Of a stretch of DNA of 64,000 nt, positions 27,568-36,853 are shown one piece after another. Origin of the DNA: Blastocatellia bacterium (GTDB lineage: Bacteria > Acidobacteriota > Blastocatellia > Chloracidobacteriales > JADJPF01); the NCBI GenBank assembly GCA_016713405.1, contig JADJPF010000004.1:248001-312000 (forward strand), given 5' to 3'. A program made the translations under genes and the position numbers. The notes beneath the pieces are model-generated. The model searched no databases and was not told the DNA's origin. It saw nothing but the letters and a program-made list of their open reading frames with translations. How positions within the stretch are numbered: position 1 is the stretch's first letter; each line of letters starts with the position of its first letter.

Positions 27568-28958
27568 TTAGCTACGTCGCCAATCTGTACCATCTTTTGT
27601 ATCTTGTAGGATTATTCCTTTTTCAGCTAAATATTTACGAATTTCATCAGCACGGGCAAAGTTTTTATTTTTTCTCGCGCTTAAACGCTCCTCAATTAGC
27701 TGTTGAATATCGCTATCTAAGATTTCTTCTTTATATTCTCCAAAAATTCCTAAAACTTGCTCAACACCTTTAATAAAGTCTAAAGCCGCTTGTTTATCAT
27801 CTGCTAGCAAGCTTTCTGAGGCAATAGCCTTATTTATTTCACTCTCAAAAATTGCTACAGCGGCTAGTGCTGAAGAAGTGTTAAGATCGTCGTCCATTGC
27901 TGCTTCAAATTCTTGACGAGCTTTTTTTATTGCATAACTAACTTCTGAAGATGAACCAGGCAAACAATTGGTTTTATGAAGCCTACGTTGAAAATCCTGA
28001 AGTTTTTTAACTCGGATTTCATCGCCTTTTAAACCTTCTAAAGTAAAATTAAGTTGTTTACGGTAGGAAACAGAAATAAGCGAGTAACGAATAGCTAAAG
28101 GCTCAAAACCTTGTTCAATTAAATCTCTTACAGTAAAAAGCGGTTTTCACGCTTAGACATTTTCTGTCCATCAACCATTAAATGCTCTGAGTGTACCCAA
28201 TATTTAACAAACGGCTTGCCCGTTGCACCTTCACTTTGGGCAATTTCATTTTCATGATGAGGAAAGATTAAATCTACACCTCCACAATGTAAGTCAAAAC
28301 TTTCCCCTAAATAACGCATTGACATTGCAGAGCATTCTAAATGCCAGCCCGGACGACCTTCACCATAAGGAGTAGGCCAGCTAGGTTCATCCGCCTTAGC
28401 CGACTTCCAAAGTACAAAATCTCGTGCATCTTCTTTGTCATATTCATCTACATTGACACGTTTTCCAGCAATATTTCCTGAAAGTTTTGCACCTGAAAGC
28501 CTTCCATAACTATCAAATGCAGAAATGCGATAATAAACTGACCCTTCACTAACATAAGTTAACCCGTTTTTATCCAAGTGTTTAATTAACTCTATCATGT
28601 CGTCAATATGTTGTGTTGCAACAACAATTTTTTCTGGTCGTTCAGCCGCTAAAGTGTCAAAGTCTTCTAAAAATTTACTAGTAAATTCTTTAGTATGTTC
28701 TTGTAGTGAAAGTCCTCGCTCATTAGCACGTTTAATTGTTTTATCATCAATATCAGTAATATTCATTACATGTAAAAGCTGATAACCTTTATATTTCAAA
28801 TAACGCCGCAAAACATCAACAAAAAGAAAAGTGCGAAAATTGCCTATGTGAGCAAAGTCATAGACTGTTGGGCCACAGTTATACATTTTTACTAAATTAT
28901 TTTCTTGGGGCTGAAATTCTTCTTGCTGACGTGAGAGGGTATTGAAAAGTTTTAACAT
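27568..28958 (-). CDS. cysS: Cysteinyl-tRNA synthetase, interrupted by one frameshift
   Basis: The 5' part (from 28958) encodes the class I N-terminus: YNCGPTVYDFAHIGN (HIGH region), ECSAMSMRYLG, HCGGVDLIFPHHENE and KMSKRENR. The frame then breaks at a run of five T (minus strand; 28135-28139). Adding one T gives RFFTVRDLIEQGFEPLAIRY, which continues through SYRKQLNFTLEGLKG into the C-terminal DALR-like helices ending GTDWRRS at 27568. With that repair the protein is about 463 residues, normal for CysRS. As cysS is essential and no second copy is seen, the lesion is most likely a homopolymer sequencing error. Confidence 0.92.
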
Positions 28959-29046
28959 AATTGTGCCAGTTATCCTTTAGGTTTTTGTAAGTTTTTCTAA
29001 CGGCTAAATTCAAGTAAATGGTTAGTTTAGATCTTGCTCAAGGCGG

Positions 29047-29075
29047 TTGACAATGATATTTGGCTAATATAGGCT
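29047..29075 (+). promoter_or_regulatory. Probable sigma-70 promoter of the acyl-CoA operon
   Basis: Perfect -35 TTGACA (29047-29052) and -10 TAGGCT (29070-29075) with a 17-bp spacer, 52 bp upstream of the first enoyl-CoA hydratase gene. The -10 resembles the TAGGAT and TAGTAT boxes of the tmRNA and tRNA-Phe promoters. Confidence 0.6.
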
Positions 29076-29126
29076 AGGCATTTCTTATATTTTCCTAATA
29101 TTTACATTTTTTTAGCTGGAGAATTT

Positions 29127-29933
29127 ATGTCAGAAAACAAGTCTGAACAAGCCCGACTGATTGAATATTGTGTTGATAAAGGTGTTGCAATTATTCAACT
29201 TAATGATCCTCCTGCAAATACTTATAGTTATGAAATGATGCAGCAGTTAGATAGCGCAATTTTGCAAGCTAGAATGGATGAAAATGTCCATGTAATTTTG
29301 CTAAGAGGCGCGGGAGAAAAATTTTTCTGTGCTGGTGCAAATATCCGTATGCTAACGGAAGTTACACCGGAATTTAAGTATTATTTTTGCTTACATGCTA
29401 ATGAAACCTTAAACCGACTTGAACAAACCCCAAAACTAGTAATTGCTGCCTTAAATGGGCATTGTGTTGGGGGAGGGTTAGAAGTTGCGCTAGCAGCAGA
29501 TATTAGAGTTGCCCGACGTGGAGGCGGTAAAATTGGACTCCCAGAAGTTAATTTAGGAGTTTTACCTGGCACAGGAGGAACACAACGTTTAGCCCGCCTA
29601 GTTGGTAAATCTAAAGCTATTGAACTAATGGCAACAGGCCGAACAATGGATTTTGACGAGGCTTTAAGCTTTGGCCTAGTTAATGAAGTTTGGGACAGTG
29701 AAAACTTTTCTGAAAAAGCTTTAGCTTATGCTGCACAATTTACACCTCCTAATCGAGCTAGCAAAGCCGTAGGATTAATTAAACGTGCTGCTCAATCAGG
29801 CTTGGAAATGAGCTTTACCGAAGGCTTATCACTTGAAAGAGAACTCCAACAACGTTTATTTACTAGCGAAGACTCTAAAGAAGGCTTATCTGCCTATGTA
29901 GAAAAGCGCAAAGCAAATTTTCAAGGCAAATAA
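29127..29933 (+). CDS. Enoyl-CoA hydratase/isomerase family protein
   Basis: A 268-residue crotonase. The oxyanion hole is in FCAGANIRML and GHCVGGGLEVALAADIRVA. Both catalytic Glu positions of hydratases are kept (GGGLE and GLPEVNLG), followed by VLPGTGGTQRL, so true hydratase activity is likely. It is the first gene of an operon with two more crotonases, a 3-hydroxyacyl-CoA dehydrogenase and an AtuA-like protein. GGAG precedes the ATG. Confidence 0.93.
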   Translation: MSENKSEQARLIEYCVDKGVAIIQLNDPPANTYSYEMMQQLDSAILQARMDENVHVILLRGAGEKFFCAGANIRMLTEVTPEFKYYFCLHANETLNRLEQTPKLVIAALNGHCVGGGLEVALAADIRVARRGGGKIGLPEVNLGVLPGTGGTQRLARLVGKSKAIELMATGRTMDFDEALSFGLVNEVWDSENFSEKALAYAAQFTPPNRASKAVGLIKRAAQSGLEMSFTEGLSLERELQQRLFTSEDSKEGLSAYVEKRKANFQGK

Positions 29934-29945
29934 CTAGTTAAATTA

Positions 29946-30725
29946 ATGGAAAACATCACTTTAGTAAAAGAAAACAAAGTCGCCTGGCTTACCTTAAATC
30001 GTCCTGACAAGCTAAATGCTTTGGTTGGAACGGCACGCGAGGAAATTTTGGCTGCTTTAACTGATGCAGAGCAAGATCCACAAGTAAGAGCCGTTTGTAT
30101 AACGGGAGCAGGAAAAGGTTTTTGTGCTGGTGGGGATATAAATTATATGGCTAGCTTGCAGGAAAATGATGATGTAGCTAGTTTTGAAAAACTTCTCTCT
30201 AGTGGTCGTCAAATTGTTACCAAAGTACAAAGTTTAGAAAAGCCAGTGGTAGCAATGATCAATGGAGTTGCTGCTGGGGCAGGCTTAAACCTTGCGCTTG
30301 CAAGTGATATTCGTATTGCAGGCGAGTCGGCACGTTTTAGCCAAGCTTTTATTAAAATAGGACTCCATCCTGATTGGGGCGGCACGTTTTTCTTACCTCG
30401 CTTAATTGGCACAGCCCGCGCTTGTGAAATGATTTTTACAGGCGATGTAATTAATGCTCAAACTGCTTACCAAATTGGCTTAGTTAATCAAGTTGTAGCA
30501 GACGCAGAACTAAAAACAACCACTGTTGCACTATTAGAAAAATTAGTGGCTCGACCTCAAAAAGCTTTAGCACTGGCAAAACGCGCAATCTATCAAGGTA
30601 TTGAGCAAAATTTAGACTCAATGCTTAATTATGAAACTGCTGCGCAAAAAGAATGTTTTAGCTCAGAAGATGCTAAAGAGGGAATTAAAGCATTTCTTGA
30701 ACGACGCGAACCGCAATTTAAGTAA
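29946..30725 (+). CDS. PaaG-like enoyl-CoA isomerase (crotonase family)
   Basis: A 259-residue crotonase. Unlike its neighbours it lacks both hydratase Glu residues: GAGLNLALASD has Asn, and the second site reads FSQAFIKIGLHPDWGG. The Asp in HPDWGG and the SQAF..IGL pattern are those of PaaG-type isomerases such as 1,2-epoxyphenylacetyl-CoA isomerase. It therefore probably shifts double bonds or isomerises rather than hydrates. Which substrate is unknown. The gap to the previous gene is 12 bp. Confidence 0.85.
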   Translation: MENITLVKENKVAWLTLNRPDKLNALVGTAREEILAALTDAEQDPQVRAVCITGAGKGFCAGGDINYMASLQENDDVASFEKLLSSGRQIVTKVQSLEKPVVAMINGVAAGAGLNLALASDIRIAGESARFSQAFIKIGLHPDWGGTFFLPRLIGTARACEMIFTGDVINAQTAYQIGLVNQVVADAELKTTTVALLEKLVARPQKALALAKRAIYQGIEQNLDSMLNYETAAQKECFSSEDAKEGIKAFLERREPQFK

Positions 30726-30737
30726 GGATTACTATTT

Positions 30738-31199
30738 ATGGCAATAAATTTTAATAGAATTTTGCCTAATCTCTATGTTGGGACTGTCCCAAAAACTTTT
30801 GATGATGTTGATCGCTTAATTCGTGAGGCCCGCGTTAGTGCTGTAGTCAATCTACAAACAGATGATGATTTTGAATGGTATCGAGTTGATTGGCCTAAAA
30901 TAGAGCAATATTATTTACGTTGTAATATTGAAGCAAAACGCTATCCTATTAGAGATTTTGAACTTGAAGATTTAAGGGATAAGTTACCAGAATCTACAGC
31001 AATTGTTGATGAATTTGCTCGTCTAGGTCACATAATTTATCTTCATTGTACCGCAGGGGTTAACCGTTCGCCTACGGTAGCAATAGGTTATCTTTACCGC
31101 TACCTTGGTTATGACCTAGAAACCGCAATTCGCACAATGAAAACAGCAAGAGCTTGTGATCCTTTTATAGAGGCACTTTATTCTTGTAAATTTGATTAA
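30738..31199 (+). CDS. Dual-specificity phosphatase, similar to plant glucan phosphatase domains
   Basis: A 153-residue phosphatase with the Cys-based active site HCTAGVNRSP and a general-acid Asp in YPIRDFELEDLR. The order and wording of segments (NFNRILPNLYVG, VVNLQTDDDFEWYRVDW, IEQYYLRCNIEAKRYPIRDF, LYRYLGYDLETAI, TARACDP) resemble the DSP domain of plant SEX4-type glucan phosphatases. Those carry CxAGxGR; here the Gly is Asn. A glycan or a phosphoprotein substrate is possible. It lies between the crotonase and dehydrogenase genes (12- and 23-bp gaps), an unusual place. Confidence 0.85.
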   Translation: MAINFNRILPNLYVGTVPKTFDDVDRLIREARVSAVVNLQTDDDFEWYRVDWPKIEQYYLRCNIEAKRYPIRDFELEDLRDKLPESTAIVDEFARLGHIIYLHCTAGVNRSPTVAIGYLYRYLGYDLETAIRTMKTARACDPFIEALYSCKFD

Positions 31200-31222
31200 G
31201 TTAATTGATTAAGGAAAAAGTT

Positions 31223-32065
31223 ATGATTGAAGTTATTAGTGTATTAGGTGCCGGCACAATGGGACATGGAATTGCCCAAGTAGCTGCAATGGCTGGCTAT
31301 CAAGTGTTTTTATATGACATTAAAGATGAATTTGTTACACGCGGCTTTGCTAGCATTAAAAACAACCTAGATAAAGGTGTAGAAAAAGGAAAAGTTACGG
31401 CTGAAGCCAGAGATCAAGCTATAGCTAAATTAACCATTACAACAGATTTAGCTATAGCTGCAAAACCTTCAAACCTAGTAATTGAAGCTGTTCCAGAATC
31501 TTTAGACCTAAAAAGAAGTATTTTTTCCCAACTAGATGAGCTTTCTAGCCCTAAAACAATTCTAGCTACCAATACATCTTCTTTAAGCGTAAAAGACATT
31601 GCTGCTGCGACAAAACGCCCTCAACTAGTGCTAGGAATGCACTTTTTTAACCCAGTTCATATTATGAAACTTTTGGAAGTTGTTCATACAGAAGAAACTT
31701 CTAAGGAAACCATTGACACAGTTTTAGAAATTAGCCGTCGTCTAGGTAAAGAACCAATTTTAGTAAAAGATAGTCCTGGTTTTGCTTCTAGTCGCTTAGG
31801 TATTACCCTAGGACTTGAAGCTATGCGAATGCTTGAACAAGGCGTTGCTACTGCCGCAGATATTGATAAAGCTATGGAACTTGGCTATAACCACCCAATG
31901 GGGCCACTAAAACTTACAGATTTAGTTGGGTTAGATATTCGCTTAAGTATTGCTGATTATTTGCATTCTACTTTAGGAAGTGAAGTTTTTCGCGCTCCTG
32001 AAATTTTACGTCAAAAAGTCGCTGAAGGAAAATTAGGTAAAAAAGTCTGGAGAAGGCTTTTATAA
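31223..32065 (+). CDS. 3-Hydroxyacyl-CoA dehydrogenase family protein, with a shifted C-terminal end
   Basis: ATG 31223 is preferred to TTG 31205 because AAGGAAA precedes it. The 280-residue product has the NAD site VLGAGTMGHGIAQ, VIEAVPESLDLKR, LATNTSSLSV, and the catalytic His in GMHFFNPVHIMKLLEV; it ends with the dimerisation domain. The observed last residues are GKKVWRRLL. Dropping one base (the G at 32045) gives GKKSGEGFYKW ending at 32072, the usual GxGFY end of this family. So one inserted base, real or an error, alters about eight residues. It oxidises 3-hydroxyacyl-CoA in beta-oxidation-type pathways. Confidence 0.92.
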   Translation: MIEVISVLGAGTMGHGIAQVAAMAGYQVFLYDIKDEFVTRGFASIKNNLDKGVEKGKVTAEARDQAIAKLTITTDLAIAAKPSNLVIEAVPESLDLKRSIFSQLDELSSPKTILATNTSSLSVKDIAAATKRPQLVLGMHFFNPVHIMKLLEVVHTEETSKETIDTVLEISRRLGKEPILVKDSPGFASSRLGITLGLEAMRMLEQGVATAADIDKAMELGYNHPMGPLKLTDLVGLDIRLSIADYLHSTLGSEVFRAPEILRQKVAEGKLGKKVWRRLL

Positions 32066-32115
32066 ATGGTAGTTAAATAAATAATTTACAAATTTGATTT
32101 TATGGAGAAGTTTTA

Positions 32116-32892
32116 ATGTACGAAAATATTATTTTAGAAATTCAAGACCAAATCGGGATTATTCGCGTTAACCGTCCTAAAAAACTTAATGCTCTAAACA
32201 TCCCTACTCGTGAAGAAATCTTGTCTGCTCTAGCAGAACTTGGAAAAAATGCAGATGTCCGAGTCATCGTCTTTACTGGTACTGGTGACAAAGCTTTTAT
32301 TGCTGGTGCTGATATTAGTGAGTTTGAAGGTCGCACTGCACTTGATCAACGTGCTGTAATGCGTGCAACACGTATGTTTGATTCTTTCTCAGAATTTCCT
32401 AAACCTGTAATTGCTATGATTAATGGCTTTTGCTTAGGCGGTGGTTGTGAAGCTGCTTTAAGTTGTGATATTAGAATTGCATCTGATAATGCAAAATTTG
32501 GACAGCCGGAAATTAATTTAGGCATTATTCCTGGTGGTGGTGGTACACAACGCTTAACCCGGTTAGTAGGCGAAGGTAAAGCAATGGAAATGATTTTAAC
32601 TGGTGATATGATAGACGCTAACGAAGCTAAAGCTATTGGCCTAGTAAATCATGTTGTTCCACAGGCTGAACTAGAAGAATTTACAATGAAAATGGCTCGT
32701 AAAATTGCAGAAAAAAGCCCAGTAGCCTTACAAATGGGTAAAGAAGCTGTAAAAAATGCTTCTCGTATGAATTTACGCGAAGGCTTAGACCAAGAAATGA
32801 TCTTTTTTGCTCTATGTTTTTCTAGTGCAGACAAAGAAGAAGGCGTAAAAGCTTTCTTAGAAAAGCGTAAAGCTGTTTTTACCGGAAAATAA
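32116..32892 (+). CDS. Enoyl-CoA hydratase
   Basis: A 258-residue hydratase. It has the oxyanion-hole FIAGADISEFEG and GGGCEAALSCDIRIA, both catalytic Glu residues (GGGCE and GQPEINLG) and IIPGGGGTQRLTRLVG. Of the three crotonases here it is the one closest to short-chain enoyl-CoA hydratase. It is 50 bp after the dehydrogenase gene and has GGAG before the ATG. Confidence 0.95.
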   Translation: MYENIILEIQDQIGIIRVNRPKKLNALNIPTREEILSALAELGKNADVRVIVFTGTGDKAFIAGADISEFEGRTALDQRAVMRATRMFDSFSEFPKPVIAMINGFCLGGGCEAALSCDIRIASDNAKFGQPEINLGIIPGGGGTQRLTRLVGEGKAMEMILTGDMIDANEAKAIGLVNHVVPQAELEEFTMKMARKIAEKSPVALQMGKEAVKNASRMNLREGLDQEMIFFALCFSSADKEEGVKAFLEKRKAVFTGK

Positions 32893-32902
32893 ATTTTTAT
32901 TT

Positions 32903-32932
32903 CTAGGGAATAAATTAAGATTTATTCCCTAG
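32903..32932 (+). other. Intercistronic hairpin without T-tract
   Basis: A perfect 13-bp stem (CTAGGGAATAAAT and its complement) with a 4-base loop lies between the third crotonase gene and the AtuA-like gene. There is no run of T after it, so it is more likely an RNA-processing or attenuation element than a terminator. Confidence 0.5.
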
Positions 32933-32967
32933 GCTACAAACTATTCATAAGACTAAGGTAAATATCT

Positions 32968-34300
32968 ATGAAAACAATTCGCATTGCTAATGGACAAGGA
33001 TTTTGGGGCGATTCTTTAGAAGCTCCTGTACGTCAAGTTGAAGGCGGACATATTGATTACTTAGTGCTAGATTATTTAGCAGAAATTACTATGTCAATAA
33101 TGCAAAAACAACGAACTAGAGATCCAAAAATGGGATATGCCCGCGACTTTGTGCCATTAATGGAAAGAATTTTACCTCAATGCCTGGAGCGAAATATCAA
33201 AGTAATTGCTAATGCAGGTGGAGTTAATCCGCGTGGTTGTGCTGAAGCAGTTGCAGCAGTAGCAAATAAGCTAGGTTTAGGTGATAAGGTAAAAATAGGT
33301 ATTGTTGCAGGCGATGACATTATGGATAAGCTAGATGAACTTTTAGCTAGTAATGTTGAGCTACGCAATATGGAGACTGACGAACCGCTTTCCACAGTGC
33401 GACCAGAAATTCAAAGTGCTAATGTTTACTTTGGTGCTTGGCCTGTAGTTGATGCCTTAAAACAAGGTGCGCAAATAATAATAACAGGCCGATGTACTGA
33501 CACGGGCTTAACTTTAGCACCAATGATTTATGAGTTTGGCTGGGCCGAAGATGATTGGGATAAACTAGCAGCAGGCACAATTGCAGGCCATTCAATTGAA
33601 TGTGGAGCGCAAGCAACAGGCGGAAATTGCCAAGTTGATTGGGAAACAATTCCAGATCTTGCAAATATTGGCTATCCAATTATTGAAGCTAGTGAAGACG
33701 GCACCTTTTTAATTACAAAACATCCAAACACAGGCGGACGCATCACGCCAGCCATTGTTAAAGAACAACTTGTTTATGAAATGGGCGATCCAGTAAGCTA
33801 TATTACTCCTGATTGTGTAGCTGATTTTACCACCATTCATTTAGAGGATTTAGGAGATGATCGCGTTAAGTTTTATGGAATTAAGGGCTATCCAGCAACA
33901 GAGCTTTATAAAGTTTCAATCAGCTATCAATCTGGCTACAAGGCTGTAGGGTCGCTAGTTTATGCTTGGCCGGATGCTTACAAAAAAGCAAAAGCGGCTG
34001 ATCGCATCCTACGCGCTAGACTAGAAGCTTTAGGGCTAAAATTTGACGAGACATTAACAGAATTTGTTGGCGTAGATGCTTGTCACGGCTTACAACTTTC
34101 TGGTGAGCCAAGCAACGAAATAGCCGAAGTTCAGCTTCATAGGGGTTAGAGGCTCTAATAAAGCGGCCATTGAGCGTTTTACAAAGAGCTTGCACCACTA
34201 GTTTTAACCGCCACCTACTGTAACAGGTTTTGCAGGTGGTCGGCCTAAAGTTGAAGAAATTGTAGCCTACTGGCCCGCTTTGATGCCAAAGATGTATTAA
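32968..34300 (+). CDS. AtuA-like (DUF1446) acyclic terpene utilization protein, 3' end frameshifted
   Basis: The intact 5' frame (32968-34149) encodes 393 residues with the family start IRIANGQGFWGDS and the typical segments VIANAGGVNPRGCAEAV, GRCTDTGLTLAPMIYEFGW, GGNCQVDW and KHPNTGGRITPAIV. It stops after EVQLHRG. The expected family tail can be read on in shifting frames: IGVRGSNKAAIERFTKS, then APLVLTA, then PPTVTGFAGGRPKVEEIVA and YWPALMPKMY with a stop at 34300. At least three single-base changes lie in about 120 bp. AtuA proteins occur in citronellol and geraniol degradation clusters, though the reaction is unclear. Confidence 0.8.
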
Positions 34301-34480
34301 TCCAAGAGTAGAAATACTATAATAATACTATAATAAAAATTCCTGGGAAAAATCCAGAGTTTTTGGAAAGAATTTTAAACGGATCATCTTCTATGGCGTT
34401 AAACTAGAAGCGCAAAACTTTGCTAATCTCCATTAAATAACAGTTAGATAATAGATAAGTAGTAAATAGAGGTTTGAGCT

Positions 34481-35700
34481 ATGCCGCACATAGGAGAACA
34501 AATAGGGCCCTATACCTTAGTACGTCAGCTTGGGAGAGGAGCTTTTGGATTAGTTTGGCTTGCAGAACGTCGCAGTGCTTTTGCTACTACCCAAGTAGCT
34601 ATTAAACTAGCCTTAGATGATGAGCCAGATTTAGCTGCTATTGCTAAAGAATCCCAGCTATGGTCTAAACTTAGGAGCCATCCAAATATCTTACCTATTA
34701 TTGAGGCTGATAAGTATGATGATCAGTTAGTTATCGTTAGTGAATATGCTCCAGATGGTTCGCTAGATACTTGGCTTAAGAAAAACAACGGTATAGCTCC
34801 TTCTATGGAATCTGCAATAGCTATGACAATGGCGATTTTAAGCGGGCTAGAACATTTACATAGCAAAGGAAAGTTGTTCATCGAGACTTAAAACCAGCAA
34901 ATATTTTACTTCATGGTGATACTCCAAGACTTGCTGACTTTGGGCTAGCTAGAGTCTTAAAAAGCAGTATGCAAAGTGTTGGAATTGCTGGAACGCCTGC
35001 CTATATGGCACCTGAAGTTTTTAGTGGTGAACGCACTGTAGAATCTGATCTTTGGTCAGCAGGAGTAATTCTTTATCAAATGATTTCTGGACGATTGCCT
35101 TTTTCCACATCGATATAATGGCGTTAATTGGGGCAATAGGTCATCGAAATCCAGATTCTTTACCTGGTTATGTTCCTACAGAACTAGCCCAAATAATAAT
35201 AAGAGCCTTACAAAAAGATGTAGCTAGTCGGTTTAGTTCTGCTGCTGAAATGCGTGCAGCTTTACAAAGTGTTGTTGATCCAAAACTTAGTGTTGCATTG
35301 ACTTTAGTTGAAAAAGATGATAAAACTCTTATTAGCTTGGCTACTCGTCCTCGCAATGTTTTGGAAGAAACTGCTGACACGTTGCCAGAAATATTACCAA
35401 AAATAAAACACAGCAACCACCACATTTTAACAGTCGCTCAAACAACTTTACCACCAACAAAAGCAGCAAATGTTACAACTGTGGAGCAAAGGAAAATCTA
35501 ATTACTCAGCCTGTTGCAGCTTTGACTGCCACACAAAATATGTTGGTTTTAGAAAACAGACAAAACCTTAATTTAGCTGAGATTAAAGCAAAGAAAAAAT
35601 TTGCTGTTTTAGCAGGATTAGCAATTGCGATTAGGTTAAATGTTGGTGTAATAGCCGCTTTTAGTACATAAAACCAGATCCAGCAAGAGGTTTAATAGTA
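34481..35700 (+). pseudogene. Receptor-type Ser/Thr protein kinase, degraded
   Basis: The N-terminal kinase lobe is intact: LGRGAFGLVWLAE, VAIKLAL and IVSEYAPDGSL. The frame breaks at ~34873, after HLHSKG. In the next frame the kinase resumes with VVHRDLKPANILLH, LADFGLARVL, GTPAYMAPEVF, DLWSAGVILYQM and SGRLPF. It breaks again near 35105, then continues as ALIGAIGHRNPDSLPGYVP to a linker ending near 35501. A hydrophobic juxtamembrane segment (KKKFAVLAGLAIAI) is readable around 35590-35650. So it was a membrane kinase. At least three frameshifts make a functional product unlikely unless they are sequencing errors. Confidence 0.75.
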
Positions 35701-35734
35701 AATCAAAATGTTATTACTGAACCTGTAACACCTC

Positions 35735-36567
35735 TGCCACCTCCATCTCAAGTTACCACCAGAAGCATACTTAAAAAATGTCCTTGTGCTTGATGGGGAA
35801 GTTACAAATATAGATGATTTAATAGAAATAAAATGAGTTAAGCAAAGACAATAGAGAGTTAGCAAAAGAAATTAATAAAAAAATAAGTATATTAAAAAAA
35901 GAACTCAGTAAGTTGCCAGAAAATGAAGAAAAAAAATTTGGCTAGGAGGTGCTAACCAAATTTGAAAGTAACTTTTTAACTACTACTTACTCAGAAAAAC
36001 AGCCTGATACTTTGAAAGAACTTTACAAGAAAGATATTTTGACTCTAAATACATTAATGAATACAGTAGAATTGGTTAAGAAAATAGCAAAGACTAAAAT
36101 TCTTCGTAAAGAAACAGAGGCAAAAGATTCTTGCACTATATATTGTTCCTGAGGAGTTGCTAAAGCTGTTGATGATACGGATGGCGAAATAATCATTAAT
36201 GGTATAACTGGAATGCAAGGAATGAAAGAAATTAGTGTAAAGTTACCACAAATGAATTTTTCAATTCCTCCAACGCCTCAGCAGATAGAGCAGTTAAAGA
36301 AAAGTACTGAAATATTTAACAAAAACTTACAGATTTTTCATCAGATTGCAAATGATAAAAAATTTAAAGAGGCTAATTTTTGGCAATATAGAGGAGCAAA
36401 ACCAAATACAAAAATTATCATTAAAGATAAAGGAAGACAATATAGTTTTTCTCAAAGAAAATGTTATTGAAACTAATCAAGAAAATATAAAAAAGATAAT
36501 AGATAATATGATGGAAACAAATTATTTAACCATAGAAGATCATGATAATGGATTAGAATCAATTTAA
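35735..36567 (+). pseudogene. Degraded coding region downstream of the kinase
   Basis: A coding sequence of unknown function, in three or more frames. Readable pieces include YLKNVLVLDGEVTNIDDL, ESNFLTTTYSEKQPDTLKEL, DGEIIINGITGMQGMKEI, NFSIPPTPQQIEQL and a C-terminal piece ending NYLTIEDHDNGLESI at 36567. Long Lys/Glu-rich helices suggest coiled coil. It may be the extracytoplasmic sensor part of the kinase just upstream or a separate gene. Confidence 0.5.
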
Positions 36568-36771
36568 AAATCACCTAAAAATGAAGGCGTATTAAAATTA
36601 ATTGTTCCCAAGTAGAAATTGATATTAGAAGTTTTAAGAGACAGGTGAGCTAGACATAAATAACGGTTTAATTGGAGATAACTGGAAGACTCGTGGTAGT
36701 TCTCGAACTAAAAGACGGATCATCTCACTGACATACGGCTTAATATTATGAATGCTCGTGTTATTGAACTA
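36568..36771 (+). pseudogene. MOSC-domain protein, 5' part, split by IS630
   Basis: The plus strand reads NEGVLKLIV, then GELDINNGLIGDNWKTRG, SSRTKDGSSH and IMNARVIEL with several frameshifts, matching the N-terminal half of small MOSC proteins. It ends at the TA that flanks the IS630 element. The 3' half lies beyond the element at 37955-38242. MOSC proteins handle sulfur or molybdenum cofactor chemistry. Confidence 0.65.
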
Positions 36772-36799
36772 TACTTTGAAAGGGCGTAAACAGTGATTT
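36772..36799 (+). repeat. IS630 left terminal inverted repeat
   Basis: Begins TACTTTGAAAGGGCG and ends GTGATTT. It matches the complement of 37927-37954 at 20 of 28 positions without gaps. Confidence 0.8.
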
Positions 36800-36853
36800 A
36801 GAATTAAAGTAAAAAAGGCTATGCTATAAAAAAACATAAGCAAAGGCCAAAAA

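Noticed and set aside
33177..33679. Minus-strand frames within the AtuA-like gene
   Set aside because: Shadow frames of a conserved gene.
35168..35425. Minus-strand frame in the degraded kinase
   Set aside because: The plus strand carries kinase family text in this stretch.
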